Of a DNA stretch of 64,000 bases, positions 48,754 to 59,500 are shown in pieces. The notes under the pieces were generated by a model. The model saw only the letters and a list, made by a program, of their open reading frames with translations. It was not told the origin of the DNA and searched no databases. The position numbers were made by a program, and so were the translations under genes. Origin of the DNA: Costus lasius (Eukaryota > Streptophyta > Magnoliopsida > Zingiberales > Costaceae); NCBI GenBank assembly GCA_027563935.2, contig CM050448.1, positions 120,268,493-120,332,492 on the forward strand. Direction: 5' to 3'. The stretch's first letter is position 1; each line of letters starts with the position of its first letter.

Positions 48754-50947
48754 TATGCATACAATACCGACATATACAATACCAACTCATGCATTTGTAT
48801 ACCGAGATCGGTTTTTAAATCTTTGGTTTGAATTATCTGTTCAGTTCATCAGTTTGTTCCTTCTTTGTCAGGCAGAAATCAACTATCTAGGGAATCTAAG
48901 TCATGAAAACCTTGTCAAGCTTATTGGCTACTGCTGCGAGGATGAACATAGGCTTTTGGTTTATGAGTACATGGCAAAAGGCAGCCTAGAAAATCACCTT
49001 TTCAGAAGTAAGATGATGAACACATTTCTAAGATAATTTATACCATTAAATTGATTTACATATCTAATGCAAATCGTTATTGACTTTTGTGACTGAAAAT
49101 GCATTTTTCTTTGTATCAGCATTTATTTTCTTGCAAAAAGTAGTTGAAATATTTGATGTATAACATTCATTTTCTTTCAATATAGATTTGTTGGATGCTA
49201 TTCTATTTGATGCATTCTTAGAAGTATGTTTTTGTTATCGTTATGCATTATCACATGAAGATACGAAAATACTTATGGAGTAACTGGATATAGGCGTCGA
49301 AAGAAACAGCCAGCTCAGAAACTGCAGACATGCAGTTGACCATGAAGGCATGTAGAAAATCATTTCCATACTTTAACAGATAACTAATGCATAAGTCTTT
49401 TCAGGGAGATTGCAAGTTCTTTTGTTGCCTTTTTCATAAACTAGTTCGTGCTCTTCAGAGTCTATTTCTTCTTGATGCACCGTTCTCAAATTGTCTGCTG
49501 AAAATTTGAAAAAAAAAAATAATTTTCAGATGATTTTTTATGTTAGAAATTTGTTTTATAATTGCTGCTTCAACTCAAATTACTTCACTACCAGGGGGGA
49601 GCAATAACTTGCGATGGTTAACACGGCTTAAAATAGCTTTGGATGTTGCAAAGGGGCTTGCCTTTCTTCACGGATCTGCAAGACCCATCATCTATCGTGA
49701 TTTTAAGACATCGAACATCTTGCTTGATGCGGTTTGTCCTCCTACATTACCTTTTTTTTATCACAGTACCCTTATCATTTGTTTTATTCCTGAATAGGAG
49801 CATAAAAAAAAAGATTACAGATAACAATTGCCAAGCTCATTGAAGCGTGATTTGAATTATCTATAGTAAGCGTCTGATGGTTTTAATATGCAAGGAACTT
49901 TTTTTCCTTTTTAGTAACAGAGCACTGAGACAATAAAATGAATTAATCCACAAAATAATCTGCGTGTTCTCCAAATGATTTGAAGCCTACAACTTTTGTG
50001 CAGGATCACCCAATGCCTTGAGGGAAATGATTGCAGACATTGAATAATCTTTATCACAACGTCTTGCTGTTATGCAATATTTGATTAATGAGAATGTTGA
50101 TTAAATTAACAATGTTCTGCTCATCTCAGATCATTTAAGAGCTTTACGTGATGCAGGAGTACAATGGAAAGCTCTCGGATTTCGGCCTTGCAAAGGAGGG
50201 TCCCGTAGGAGAACAAACACATGTTACCACCAGGGTCATGGGTACTTACGGCTATGCGGCTCCTGAATATATACTGACAGGTAAGCAATAAACAATGTCA
50301 ACTCTTCTTCAAGGGCATTTGCTCATCTTTTGATGTAGTGATATATATACATTTTTAAAATTGTTGTGACCGAGTACATTTTCTTTTCTTTTAACAACTT
50401 GTGTTCATAACTATTATAGACGATGAATTGATCAGTATATAAATCAATGTTTTCATAGTTTGCATATCTAATTACAACTCTAAGAAATATATGTAGCGGG
50501 CATAATATGCATTTATTCATGCAATTTATCATTTTGTTACTCTATTGGCTTCTTTCGTGTGATAACTTGAAGTGATCCCAATAGCTTGAGTTTGCAGGTC
50601 ACTTGACTGCAAAAAGTGATGTTTATGGCTTTGGAGTCGTACTTGTTGAGCTCCTCCTTGGACGAAAAGCCTTGGACGATAGCAAGCAAGGCCGGCATCA
50701 TGATCTCATCGACTGGGCTCGACCTATCCTCATCCGCAGCAATAAATTATTCAAGATCACTGACCCAAGAATGAAGGAAACTGAATACACTACTCAAAAC
50801 CTACTCAAGGTGGCAAGACTGGCCTACGACTGCCTAAGCCAGAACCCTAAAGTAAGGCCATCCATGAAAGAAACAGTAGACATTCTCACCGATGTGCTCA
50901 AGAACGAGCAGAATTCTCTATCCCTCGTGGGCTCCGGAACCACTTGA
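45364..50947 (+). CDS. receptor-like cytoplasmic kinase, RLCK-VII (PBS1-like) type
   Basis: Ser/Thr kinase expected to act below plasma-membrane receptor kinases in immune or developmental signalling. Exons: 45364-45427, 48131-48465, 48872-49007, 49595-49731, 50157-50280, 50598-50947. They join to 381 aa, all [12 protein letters not shown] at the start is a typical N-myristoylation plus palmitoylation signal, so the protein is probably membrane-tethered. The kinase domain spans about 84-360: glycine loop [12 protein letters not shown] (90-101), catalytic Lys119 (VVAVK), YRDFK with Asp214, SDFGLAK with Asp232, and GYAAPEY (256-262). Key residues are all present, so it should be active. The sequence [10 protein letters not shown] before the kinase and GHREW-like GDKEWL suit RLCK-VII. 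The first exon codes only 21 residues and is followed by a 2.7-kb intron; its junction (phase 1, acceptor attgag) is the only one that keeps the frame open. Confidence 0.9.
45428..48130. other. kinase gene intron 1, 2.7 kb, no gene
   Basis: AT-rich, with no recognised coding sequence or element with clear ends. It separates the myristoylation exon from the kinase exons. Confidence 0.55.
48713..48751. repeat. (TG)n(TA)n microsatellite in kinase gene intron 2
   Basis: TGTGTGTATATATAT... runs for nearly 40 bases and ends at GCATATGCAT. It is followed by ATACCGACATATACAATACC and CCGAGATCGGT words that resemble the CAAGG-end MITE family, and a CAAGG end lies just upstream at about 48,685. The microsatellite probably arose inside such an element. 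Confidence 0.8.
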
Positions 50948-53279
50948 TCTGCACCGTTCTGCAGCGGGGAACAAAAGGCACCCACAGAGCATGACAGAAG
51001 GATGAAGCCAATGAAATGAGTTACCTTGGCCATGTGTCTAGCAATCGAGAGTTGATGACTCATATCCATCCCTATGAAAAGAGTGTGGGACAGCATTGAA
51101 TGGCCTTAATGTCATACTAAGTCACCAATTTCCAACTTTTGAACTATATTACTGGGAATATGAGTTGTCTAGTTGTTGATTTATGCATTTAGATGAAGAT
51201 AAAGAGGGCATCAGTTGATTGCAGTCATGAGCAAGCTTGACAAAAAAGCCTAATCATCGACTAAATTATGCCAGGATGATAATTTGAATAGGTGATGACG
51301 GGTATGTGCGTGATTAGTTTAAAAGATTGGGCCAGCTTTAAAATGGCTGAAAGTTCAAGACTTTAACGATACTGAAATTTGGCTTGTCAACTGAAGTATA
51401 GTGCGTAATAAACAAAGTTTTGGTTCCGCCATTATACCTCATTAATCCTGCAACTTTTCATAAGTTTCATATCCCTGATCTATCACAAGTAAAAGAAAAT
51501 ACTTTAGTGGTGTTTCTATAAAAGTTGAAATAAATTCAAAATTCAAAACAATAAGTTAATTTCAGGCTAGAATTTTTATATTAAAAAATTCCTTTGGTGA
51601 TTACACCCAAACAGCACAAGATTTAGCCTTAGAATTCCTGTAAGAAACATGCTGCTTAGAATTTTTAATATAGAACACTGTAGAATGCCAAGGGTAAATT
51701 TTTGCAATTTTAATCAGCGCATTATCCACATCAACAATAACTGTGTTTAGCATTAGGAAAATGAGTAGTTACGGTTTGATGTGATAGAATAATAAATGTA
51801 CTATAAGCAGAAACACAAACGTAACTGAGTAGATTTTACCCCCAAGTGAGATTATAATTTCTACGAGATTTGCTCATGTTTAACCAAAATTACCTTTTTT
51901 TCAAAGATAAAAACGTCAATAACTTGTGATTTCTATTGTGTAGAAAATGAAAGAAATTTATCAGAAACATGAAGTGATTCCTATATAAAACCATTTGCTT
52001 TAGGAGTTGCATCAAGATTCCAAATAAGAGCCTGAAGCTTAATAAAAACTCCTATTCGAGTATATTGGGATTCAAGAACCAATAGGCATAGTATTACCCA
52101 CATTTCCAAACTCATGGATCAACCTTAGGGCTACAGGAGGTTCAAGAGGGTAGTGATTTTAAACAACTCCTGACGGAATATAATGGATAACTTATTAAGA
52201 TCTTAAGAGTCACATGTAATCATATCCAATACAGAAGGCTATCAAGGACTGACAGATTTACAAAAGTGGGATCTAAAACTAGGGAGGAGATCAAGAAGCC
52301 AAGGATCATCCACAACGTTAGTGCTAAAATATTTCGCCAAAACCCAATACAAGGCAAATATAGCATCAATCAGTATTTTCTGCGACAAGTATGGAGAGGT
52401 AACTGGTAAGCATCAACCTCCAAAGGGAGGGATGACAATTCCTAGCTAAGACAACCTTGGCCAGGTCACAAATGTCTAAAGCACCTGTAATCTTTAAGAA
52501 AATGTACCTAGTGGCTACAGGCGCTCCAATGCAGGGAAAGGAAGGATAAATAATGCATATCCACGCAAGCACAAATAGAGGACTGAATCTACTAAGACAA
52601 CTTGAATGAAGAAGAATCTCACTTAGATTATTGTGTTGATTAGTGAGTTTCTCATAATTTTGAAAGATGTTAATATTTTCTATGAACTGGGAATTGAATT
52701 AAAAACGTGATATCTTTAACATAAATAAGGTGAGAGACAAGAGATTTACTAGATTTAAATAAATGGATAAGATTCAGCACATGCGATCAGAGACCCCAAT
52801 GAATGGTAAAATGATCATAGAATCTACGGGGTGCAACAATCTTGGGAGACATTTAGTCCAGGACAAACTATGATGAATAACAGCCCAAGCAATCTGGTTA
52901 CAAGTCTTCTAATATCAATCTTAATCACAATAACAAAGCAATCGATGAGATGTAGTAAGGTTGTAGGTTAATGTTTTAGATAGCAATTACTTTAAACCAT
53001 GAGCACGATATTTAAAAACAGAGACTTCGGACCTTTAACAGACAGCATATAGTTTACATCTCAGTAATCCAACGCAAAATCGAAAATCATTAAATCATAA
53101 ATAGAAACTACAAACATAAGCACATTATTCATCAAAAAAGATCACCAAATATTGCTGAGATGTTTCCACATATAAGCAGATCAAATTCAACAAAACTACT
53201 GTACTACATATAAACTACATGCAGATAAAACAACCAACAAGTTAAAGCAAAATTATCCGAATGAAGAAGTAACTTTGTC
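50948..53279. other. intergenic spacer, no gene recognised
   Basis: This includes the kinase gene 3' untranslated region (roughly to 51,250). The remainder is AT-rich. Minus-strand short frames at 52,366-52,572 recall fragments of a retroelement, but no diagnostic motif is visible. Confidence 0.45.
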
Positions 53280-53641
53280 TCATTCCAGAGGCACCTCGAC
53301 GTCACCATCGGAGATTTCCTGCTGGAGGTCCTTGGGGTCCTTGCCATCAACAGTGCATCCGACGGAGACGCAGGTGCCAAGGATCTCCTTGATGGTGCCG
53401 GAGAGGTCCTTGGCCATGGATCTGGGCCGCATCACCCTTGCGATCTCGATAACGTCGTCGACGGAAATGTTGCCGTTGTGCTTGATGTTCTTGGTTTTCT
53501 TGCGATATCGCTCGGGCTTCTTGAGGGCCTTGATCACGAGGGCCGCGGCGGAGGAAACGACAGTGACTGCCGGTTATGGACGGTAAGCTTCACGGTCACT
53601 CGTAAACTTTTCCAATCCTTAGCCGTCTCTTTCGCTATATA
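53280..53641 (-). pseudogene. RPL12: 60S ribosomal protein L12 (uL11) pseudogene, 5' truncated
   Basis: Minus-strand sequence encodes the C-terminal two thirds of cytosolic L12, the uL11 protein of the ribosomal stalk base. In order: [24 protein letters not shown], then in a second frame [57 protein letters not shown], and a stop after EVEVPLE at 53,280-53,282. The frame changes after NRQ because about seven bases are missing there relative to the expected Q-A-K-V-T coding. The first 40 or so residues (MPPKFDPSQ to the GPLGL region) are absent upstream of 53,641. No introns are seen. It is likely a truncated retro-copy. The same gene segment, with different boundaries, recurs in the tandem array at 56,524. 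Confidence 0.85.
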
Positions 53642-53755
53642 GATGCGGCGTCGGCGTCAGCGGAAGCTGGGTAATCGGAAGCGTTAGGGTTTTGAGGCAG
53701 ACGGTGGAGGCGGGGATGAGAAGAATATTTTTAGCGGCTCCGACTCGGTTCGTCC

Positions 53756-54041
53756 GGCTCCGGCCCATCATTTTCCAACCGGTTCAAGTGGTACACAAAA
53801 TTATAAATATGCCTATTGTAATACCCAATCTCGCTTGGAAGGCTAAAGTCTACTGGGCTGGGAGGCAGCCCAAAGCCCACATCGCGGTTAAGGGGCGGCC
53901 CGTAATTAGAGCAATATCGGAGCCGCGTGCGCCAAAATCACCGGCACAGCAGAGGAGATGTGGACGCGAAGCAGACGGCGTCAGTCTTCCCAGCGATTCC
54001 GTCGGCAGTGTTGGCGCGAGGTCGTCGGACGTGGTCAAGTG
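53756..54041. repeat. direct repeat copy A (about 285 bp)
   Basis: Closely similar to 54,612-54,897 (copy B). Shared segments: AACCGGTTCAAGTGGTACAC / AACCGGTTCATGCGGTACAC, AATATGCCTATTGTAATACC in both, GGAGATGTGGACGCGAAGC in both, and CGGCAGTGTTGGCGCGAGG in both. It contains open frames but no recognised protein. Confidence 0.85.
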
Positions 54042-54107
54042 ATACTTGAGTACATGCATCAAAACAATAATAGAGACCTACTACATAGTACATAGTGATG
54101 AGTAGGG

Positions 54108-54600
54108 GGTGAACATTCGGTATAGGTATCGAAGTACCGTACCGAAAATTTTGGTATTCAGTATTTTGGGATCGGTATTTCAGTACTTCGGTACCGGTAC
54201 CGAATTTAAGTTCGGGATTTCGGTACCGGTACCTAAAAAAAATTCAGAATTTTTTTATAGTCTCGAAGTACCGAATTTTAATTTTTAATTAATTATTTAA
54301 ATGTATATTTGTAATTTCGTATAATCGTATTCGTGGCTTCACTCATCTCAAAAATTCGAGATTTTGGGAATTTCCCAAAATCTACATCGGGATTTCAGAA
54401 ATTTTAAATATATATTTTAAATTATTTAAATATAATTCAAAAATTTGGGATTTCAGAAATTTCCCGAAATCTACATCAGGATTTCGGGACCGGTACCGAA
54501 CTCCCGAATTAGAATTCGGTACCGGTACCGGTACTAAAAATTCTAGTTCGGGAGTTCAGTACTAGAAGTTCGATACCGGTACTGGTATCGAACTCCCGAT
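54108..54600. mobile_element. GGTACCG-rich element between the two direct repeats
   Basis: The stretch is packed with GGTACCGGTACC, CGGTATCGAAGTACC and ACCGAACTCCCGA words and their inverted forms (for example TCGGTACCGGTACCGAA near 54,190 and 54,490). It resembles an AT/GGTACC-rich inverted-repeat element. Borders are approximate, and the family is probably related to the CAAGG-end MITEs. Confidence 0.45.
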
Positions 54601-54611
54601 TGCTCTCCCTT

Positions 54612-54897
54612 ATCTGGCCCCACCATTTTTCAACCGGTTCATGCGGTACACAAAATTGTAAATATGCCTATTGTAATACCCAATCTCGTTTGGACCAGGC
54701 TGAAGTCAACTGGGCTGGGCTGCAGTCGAAAGCCCACATCGCAGATAAGGGGCGGCTTGAAATTAGGGCAATATCGGAGCCACGTGTGGCGCAATCATTT
54801 GGCACAGCAGAGGAGATGTGGACGCGAAGCAGACGGCATCAGCCTTCATGGTGATTCCGTCGGCAGTGTTGGCGCGAGGTCGTTAGACGCGGTCAGG
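54612..54897. repeat. direct repeat copy B (about 285 bp)
   Basis: Second copy of the 53,756-54,041 segment, in the same orientation and diverged by small substitutions and indels. It lies directly right of the GGTACCG-rich element. Confidence 0.85.
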
Positions 54898-54997
54898 TTC
54901 GCTTCTACAATTGCTGGCCTCAAATGCGTTCGTCGTCTCCACTTCTAAAATTAGGCGACGGCTGCGAAATCAGAAAGTGAATTCGGGAAAAAAAATA

Positions 54998-55330
54998 TTA
55001 GGGCCTTTGGCACCGCTTTTAAGCTGATTTTAAGTAGCTGTTAAGTTGAAAATAAATAGAAAACTGTTTGGTATTGAAAAACAGAAGTAGAAAAAAATAG
55101 AAGTTGAGAAAGTTTCAATTTGATGGTTTTGAAGCTTCTGCTTTTTTGAAAAAGTAATTTATATAATTTCGTTTAAAATTTTAAGTATTATTATTTTAAA
55201 TAATAAAGAAAAATAAAATATATTATTATTTTAAATAATTTAAAATAATATATTTATTTATTATTTTAAAGTTTGACAGTAATTAAAAAGTTATTAACCA
55301 AACATTTTATAAGTTTTGATAACGCAGCAC
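54998..55330. mobile_element. possible MITE (AT-rich)
   Basis: It begins GGGCCTTTGGCACCGCTTTT. The following AT-rich stretch includes GTTTGGTATTGAAAAACAGAAG, and a complementary TTAACCAAACATTTTATAAG lies near the right. This recalls MITEs whose ends carry TTTGG...CCAAA, but the ends and target duplication could not be confirmed. Confidence 0.35.
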
Positions 55331-55375
55331 AATACAGTGCAACACAGTTTAGCACGACTATAAAGTTATTGACAG

Positions 55376-55550
55376 TGGCTTCACTCATCTCAAAAATTCA
55401 GGATTTCAAGTATTTCCCAAAATCTACATCAGGATTTTAGAAATTTTAAATATATATTTTAAATTATTTAAATATAATTCAAAAATTCAGAATTTCGGGA
55501 ATTTCCTAAAATCTACATCAAGATTTCGGGATCGGTACCGAAATCCCGAT
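55376..55550. repeat. direct repeat of 54,340-54,500
   Basis: GGCTTCACTCATCTCAAAAA opens both segments. The next 150 bp (GAAATTTTAAATATATATTT, TTCAAAAATT, CCTAAAATCTACATCA) match in order, ending at GGTACCGAAxTCCCGA in both. The segment is therefore a partial second copy of the GGTACCG-rich element's right half. Confidence 0.75.
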
Positions 55551-56220
55551 GTATACTAGGAGGGACACCAAAATAGGAAGGAAGGGAAGCATAGGAGGAT
55601 AAAATGTCACTTGAAAATCACGTGTTTGGAAAATTTAGTGTTACGCGTCCGCTTCCTCGAGCAGTGTTCACAACATCCGTTTGCGAGAGGCGAAGATGTC
55701 TGCGAGCTGGGTAGCGAGCGTTCGTTCGTGAGCAGCGAGCGCTTGTCTGTGAGTGGCGACATCTAGCGGGGAAGTGAGTGGCGTCCGTTCGTGAGCTTTC
55801 ACCTGCAAGCGGCGAGCGCTCGTCCGTGAGCGGAATCTGTCTGCGAGCTTTAGTTTGCGAGCGGCCTCTGCAAGCTTTCGTGCTTGCGTTCACGAGCTTT
55901 CTTTCATGAGCTGGCAAAGACGTCTGTGAGTTGGCAAAGTTGTCCACGAGCTTTCACCCGCGAGCTGGCGAAGACCTCAACGAGAGGTGAAGACGTCTGC
56001 GAGCTAGCGAAGTTGTCTACGAGAGGTGAAGACGTCTGCAAGCTGGCGAAGTTGTCTGCGAGAGGTGAAGACGTTCGCGAGCGCATCACGCGTTCCAATC
56101 CGCCCTCTCCCATCCATCTAATTTTCCCTCCTCTTAATCCATCCATTCCGGTATATGAGGGATTTTTTTTAACTCATCCCTTCCACCCTAAAATCCATCC
56201 TAAATCCTTCCTAGTAAACA
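55550..56220. mobile_element. Harbinger-like non-autonomous remnant with an internal GC-rich minisatellite
   Basis: Ends TGTATACTAGGAGGGACACC and, inverted, TGTTTACTAGGAAGGATTT are similar to the TGTTTACTxGG ends at 29,126 and 41,962. No clean target duplication was found. The interior (about 55,640-56,100) is GC-rich and repetitive, with words like GAGCGGCGAGCG and GTCTGCGAGCTGGCGAAG. At 55,983-56,075 a 39-bp unit (GAGAGGTGAAGACGTCTGCG...) is repeated at least twice. Confidence 0.55.
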
Positions 56221-56523
56221 AGCTGAAAGTGAATTCGGTAGCAGCGAATTCTGATTTCGCTGGTCTGATGGTAAGGGTGCTAACGTGGAGTCCTATTGGA
56301 AAAGGGCGTGACACTACCTTAGAGAAGTGGTATTTTTAATTATAGTGCTCAATCAAAATTTAAAAAAAATTGGCATTACCTATGTAATTTATTTAATGCA
56401 TAATATATTGATATAAAAATATTTTATTTAGCACATAATATATTCTTTTATATGGGCAAGAACTTGATGAAAGTGAAAATATAAATATAAATAACTAATA
56501 TAAATATATATTTTTATTATTAA

Positions 56524-59500
56524 GCACTGTGAGGCTCTTTCAATTCTATCTAAGTTTATGAAGGAGAGACATAACGATAGTTACTTTTGTCTGCCGGTTC
56601 GGGACGGTAAGCTTCACGGTCACGCTTAGGCCCAGGGCGAAGGACCCGAGCGGGACTGCAAAGCTAACCGTACCAATCATTACGCCTTTCTAATCCTTAG
56701 TCGTCTCTTGGGGATGTCGTCTCCGACCTTCTTCGGGGAAAGCCCCAAGGGCAGCCCTTTTATCGGGTAGGTTAGAAATGGCAAAAGTATGAACAAAATG
56801 CTGAACACATGACGGAACGCGCAGCTGTTTGGGATTGTCCTGCGGCCTGCAAGTCAAGCTACTATTACAAATTAATATCTCCACTATTTATTACAAACCA
56901 CAGTTACAAATTAATAAACTATAAATTGTAAAAATTTTAAACTATTTCTTAAGTAAATATATTTTTTATATTTATAGATATTTTATCTTTATATATATAT
57001 TTCTATATAAGTATATACATTTGCAGAGTCTGTAACTTCAAGTGTTGAAATAACAGAGTCAAAAGCTAAGTCTTGGGCATCAATTCAGCATTGTGAGGCT
57101 CTTTCTATTCTATCTAAGTTTATGAAGGAGAGACGTAACAATAGTTACTTTTGTTTGTCGGTTTGGGACGGTAAGCTTCACGGTCACTCTTAGGCCCAGG
57201 GCGAAGGACCCGAGCGAGACCGCAAAGCTAACCGTACCAATCGTTATGCCCTTCTTATCCTTAGTCATCTCTTGGGGATGTCCTCTCCGACCTTCTTCGA
57301 GAAGAGCCCCAAGGGCAGCCCTTTTATCGATTTTAGGGGTAGGTTAGAAATGGCAAAAGTATGAACAAAATGCTGAACACATGACAGAACGCGCAGCAGT
57401 TTGGGATTGTCCCGCGGCCTGTAAGTCAAGCCACTATTACAAATTAATATCTCCACTATTTATTACAAACCACTGTTATAAATTAATAAACTATAAATTG
57501 TAAAAATTTTAAACTATTTCTTAAGTAAATATATTTTTTATATTTATAAATATTTTTTATATTTATAGATATTTTATCTTTATATATATATATATATATT
57601 CTATATAAGTATATACATTTGCAGAGTCTGTAACTTCAAGTGTTGAAATAACATAGTCAAAAGCTAAGTCTTGGGCATCAATTCAGCACTGTGAGGCTCT
57701 TTCTATTCTATCTAAGTTTATGAAAGAGAGACATAACAATAGTTACTTTTGTCTGTCGGTTTGGGACGGTAAGCTTCACGGTCACTCTTAGGCCCAGGGC
57801 GAAGGACCCAAGCGAGACCGCAAAGCTAACCGTACCAATCGTTACGCCCTTCTAATCCTTAGTCATCTCTTGGGGATGTCCTCTCCGACCTTCTTCGAGA
57901 AGAGCCCCAAGGGCAGCCCTTTTATCGATTTTAGGGGTAGGTTAGAAATGGCAAAAGTATGAACAAAATGCTGAACACATGACGGAACGCGCAGCAGTTT
58001 GGGATTGTCCCGCGGCCTGTAAGTCAAGCCACTATTATAAATTAATATCTCCACTATTTATTACAAACCACTGTTATAAATTAATAAACTATAAATTGTA
58101 AAAATTTTAAACTATTTCTTAAGTAAATATATTTTTTAGATTTATAAATATTTTTTAGATTTATAGATATTTTATCTTTATATATATATATTCTATATAA
58201 GTATATACATTTGCATAGTCTGTAACTTCAAGTGTTGAAATAACAGAGTCAAAAGCTAAGTCTTGGGCATCAATTCAGCTCTGTGAGGCTCTTTCTGTTC
58301 TATCTAAGTTTATGAAGGAGAGACGTAACGATAGTTACTTTTGTCTGCCAGTTCGGGACGGTAAGCTTCACGGTCACGCTTAGGCCTAGGGCGAAGGACC
58401 CGAGCGAGACCGCAAAGCTAACCGTACCAATCGTTACGCCCTTCTAATACTTAGCCGTCTCTTGGGGATGTCCTCTCCGACCTTCTTCGGGGAGAGCCCC
58501 ACTGGCAGCCCTTTTATCAATTTTAGGGGTAGGTTAGAAATGGCAAAAGTATGAACAAAATGCTGAACACATGACGGAACGCGCAGCTGTGTGGGATTGT
58601 CCCGCGGCCTGCAAGTCAAGCCAATATTACAAATTATTATCTCCACTATTTTATTACAAACCATGTTATAAATTAATAAACTATAAATTGTAAAAATTTT
58701 AAACTATTTCTTAAGTAAATATATTTTTTTATATTTATAGATATTTTATCTTTATATATATATATTTATATATAAGTATATACATTTGCAAAGTCTGTAA
58801 CTTCAAGTGTTGAAATAACAGAGTCAAAAGCTAAGTCTTGGGCATCAATTCAGCTCTGTGAGGCTCTTTCTATTCTATCTAAGTTTATGAAGGAGAGACG
58901 TAACGATAGTTACTTTTGTCTGCCGGTTTGGGACGGTAAGCTTTACGGTCACGCTTAGGCCTAGGGCGAAGGACCCGAGCGAGACCGCAAAGCTAACCGT
59001 ACTAATCGTTACGCCCTTCTAATACTTAGCCGTCTCTTGGGGATGTCCTCTCCGACCTTTTTCGGGGAGAGCCCCAAGGGTAGCCCTTTTATCAATTTTA
59101 GGGGTAGGTGAGAAATGGCAAAAGTATGAACAAAATGCTGAACACATGATTGAACGCCCAGCTGTGTGGGATTGTCCCGCGGCCTGCAAGTCAAGCCACT
59201 ATTACAAATTAATATCTTCACTATTTATTATAAACCACTGTTATAAATTAATAAACTATAAATTGTAAAAATTTTAAACTATTTCTTAAGTAAATATATT
59301 TTTTTATATTTATAAATATTTATTATATTTATAGATATTTTATCTTTATATATATTTTTCCATATAAGTATATACATTTGCAGAGTCTGTAACTTCAAGT
59401 GTTGAAATAACAGAGTCAAAAGCTAAGTCTTGGGCATCAATTCAGCTTTGTGAGGCTCTTTCTATTCTATCTAAGTTTATGAAGGAGAGACGTAACGATA

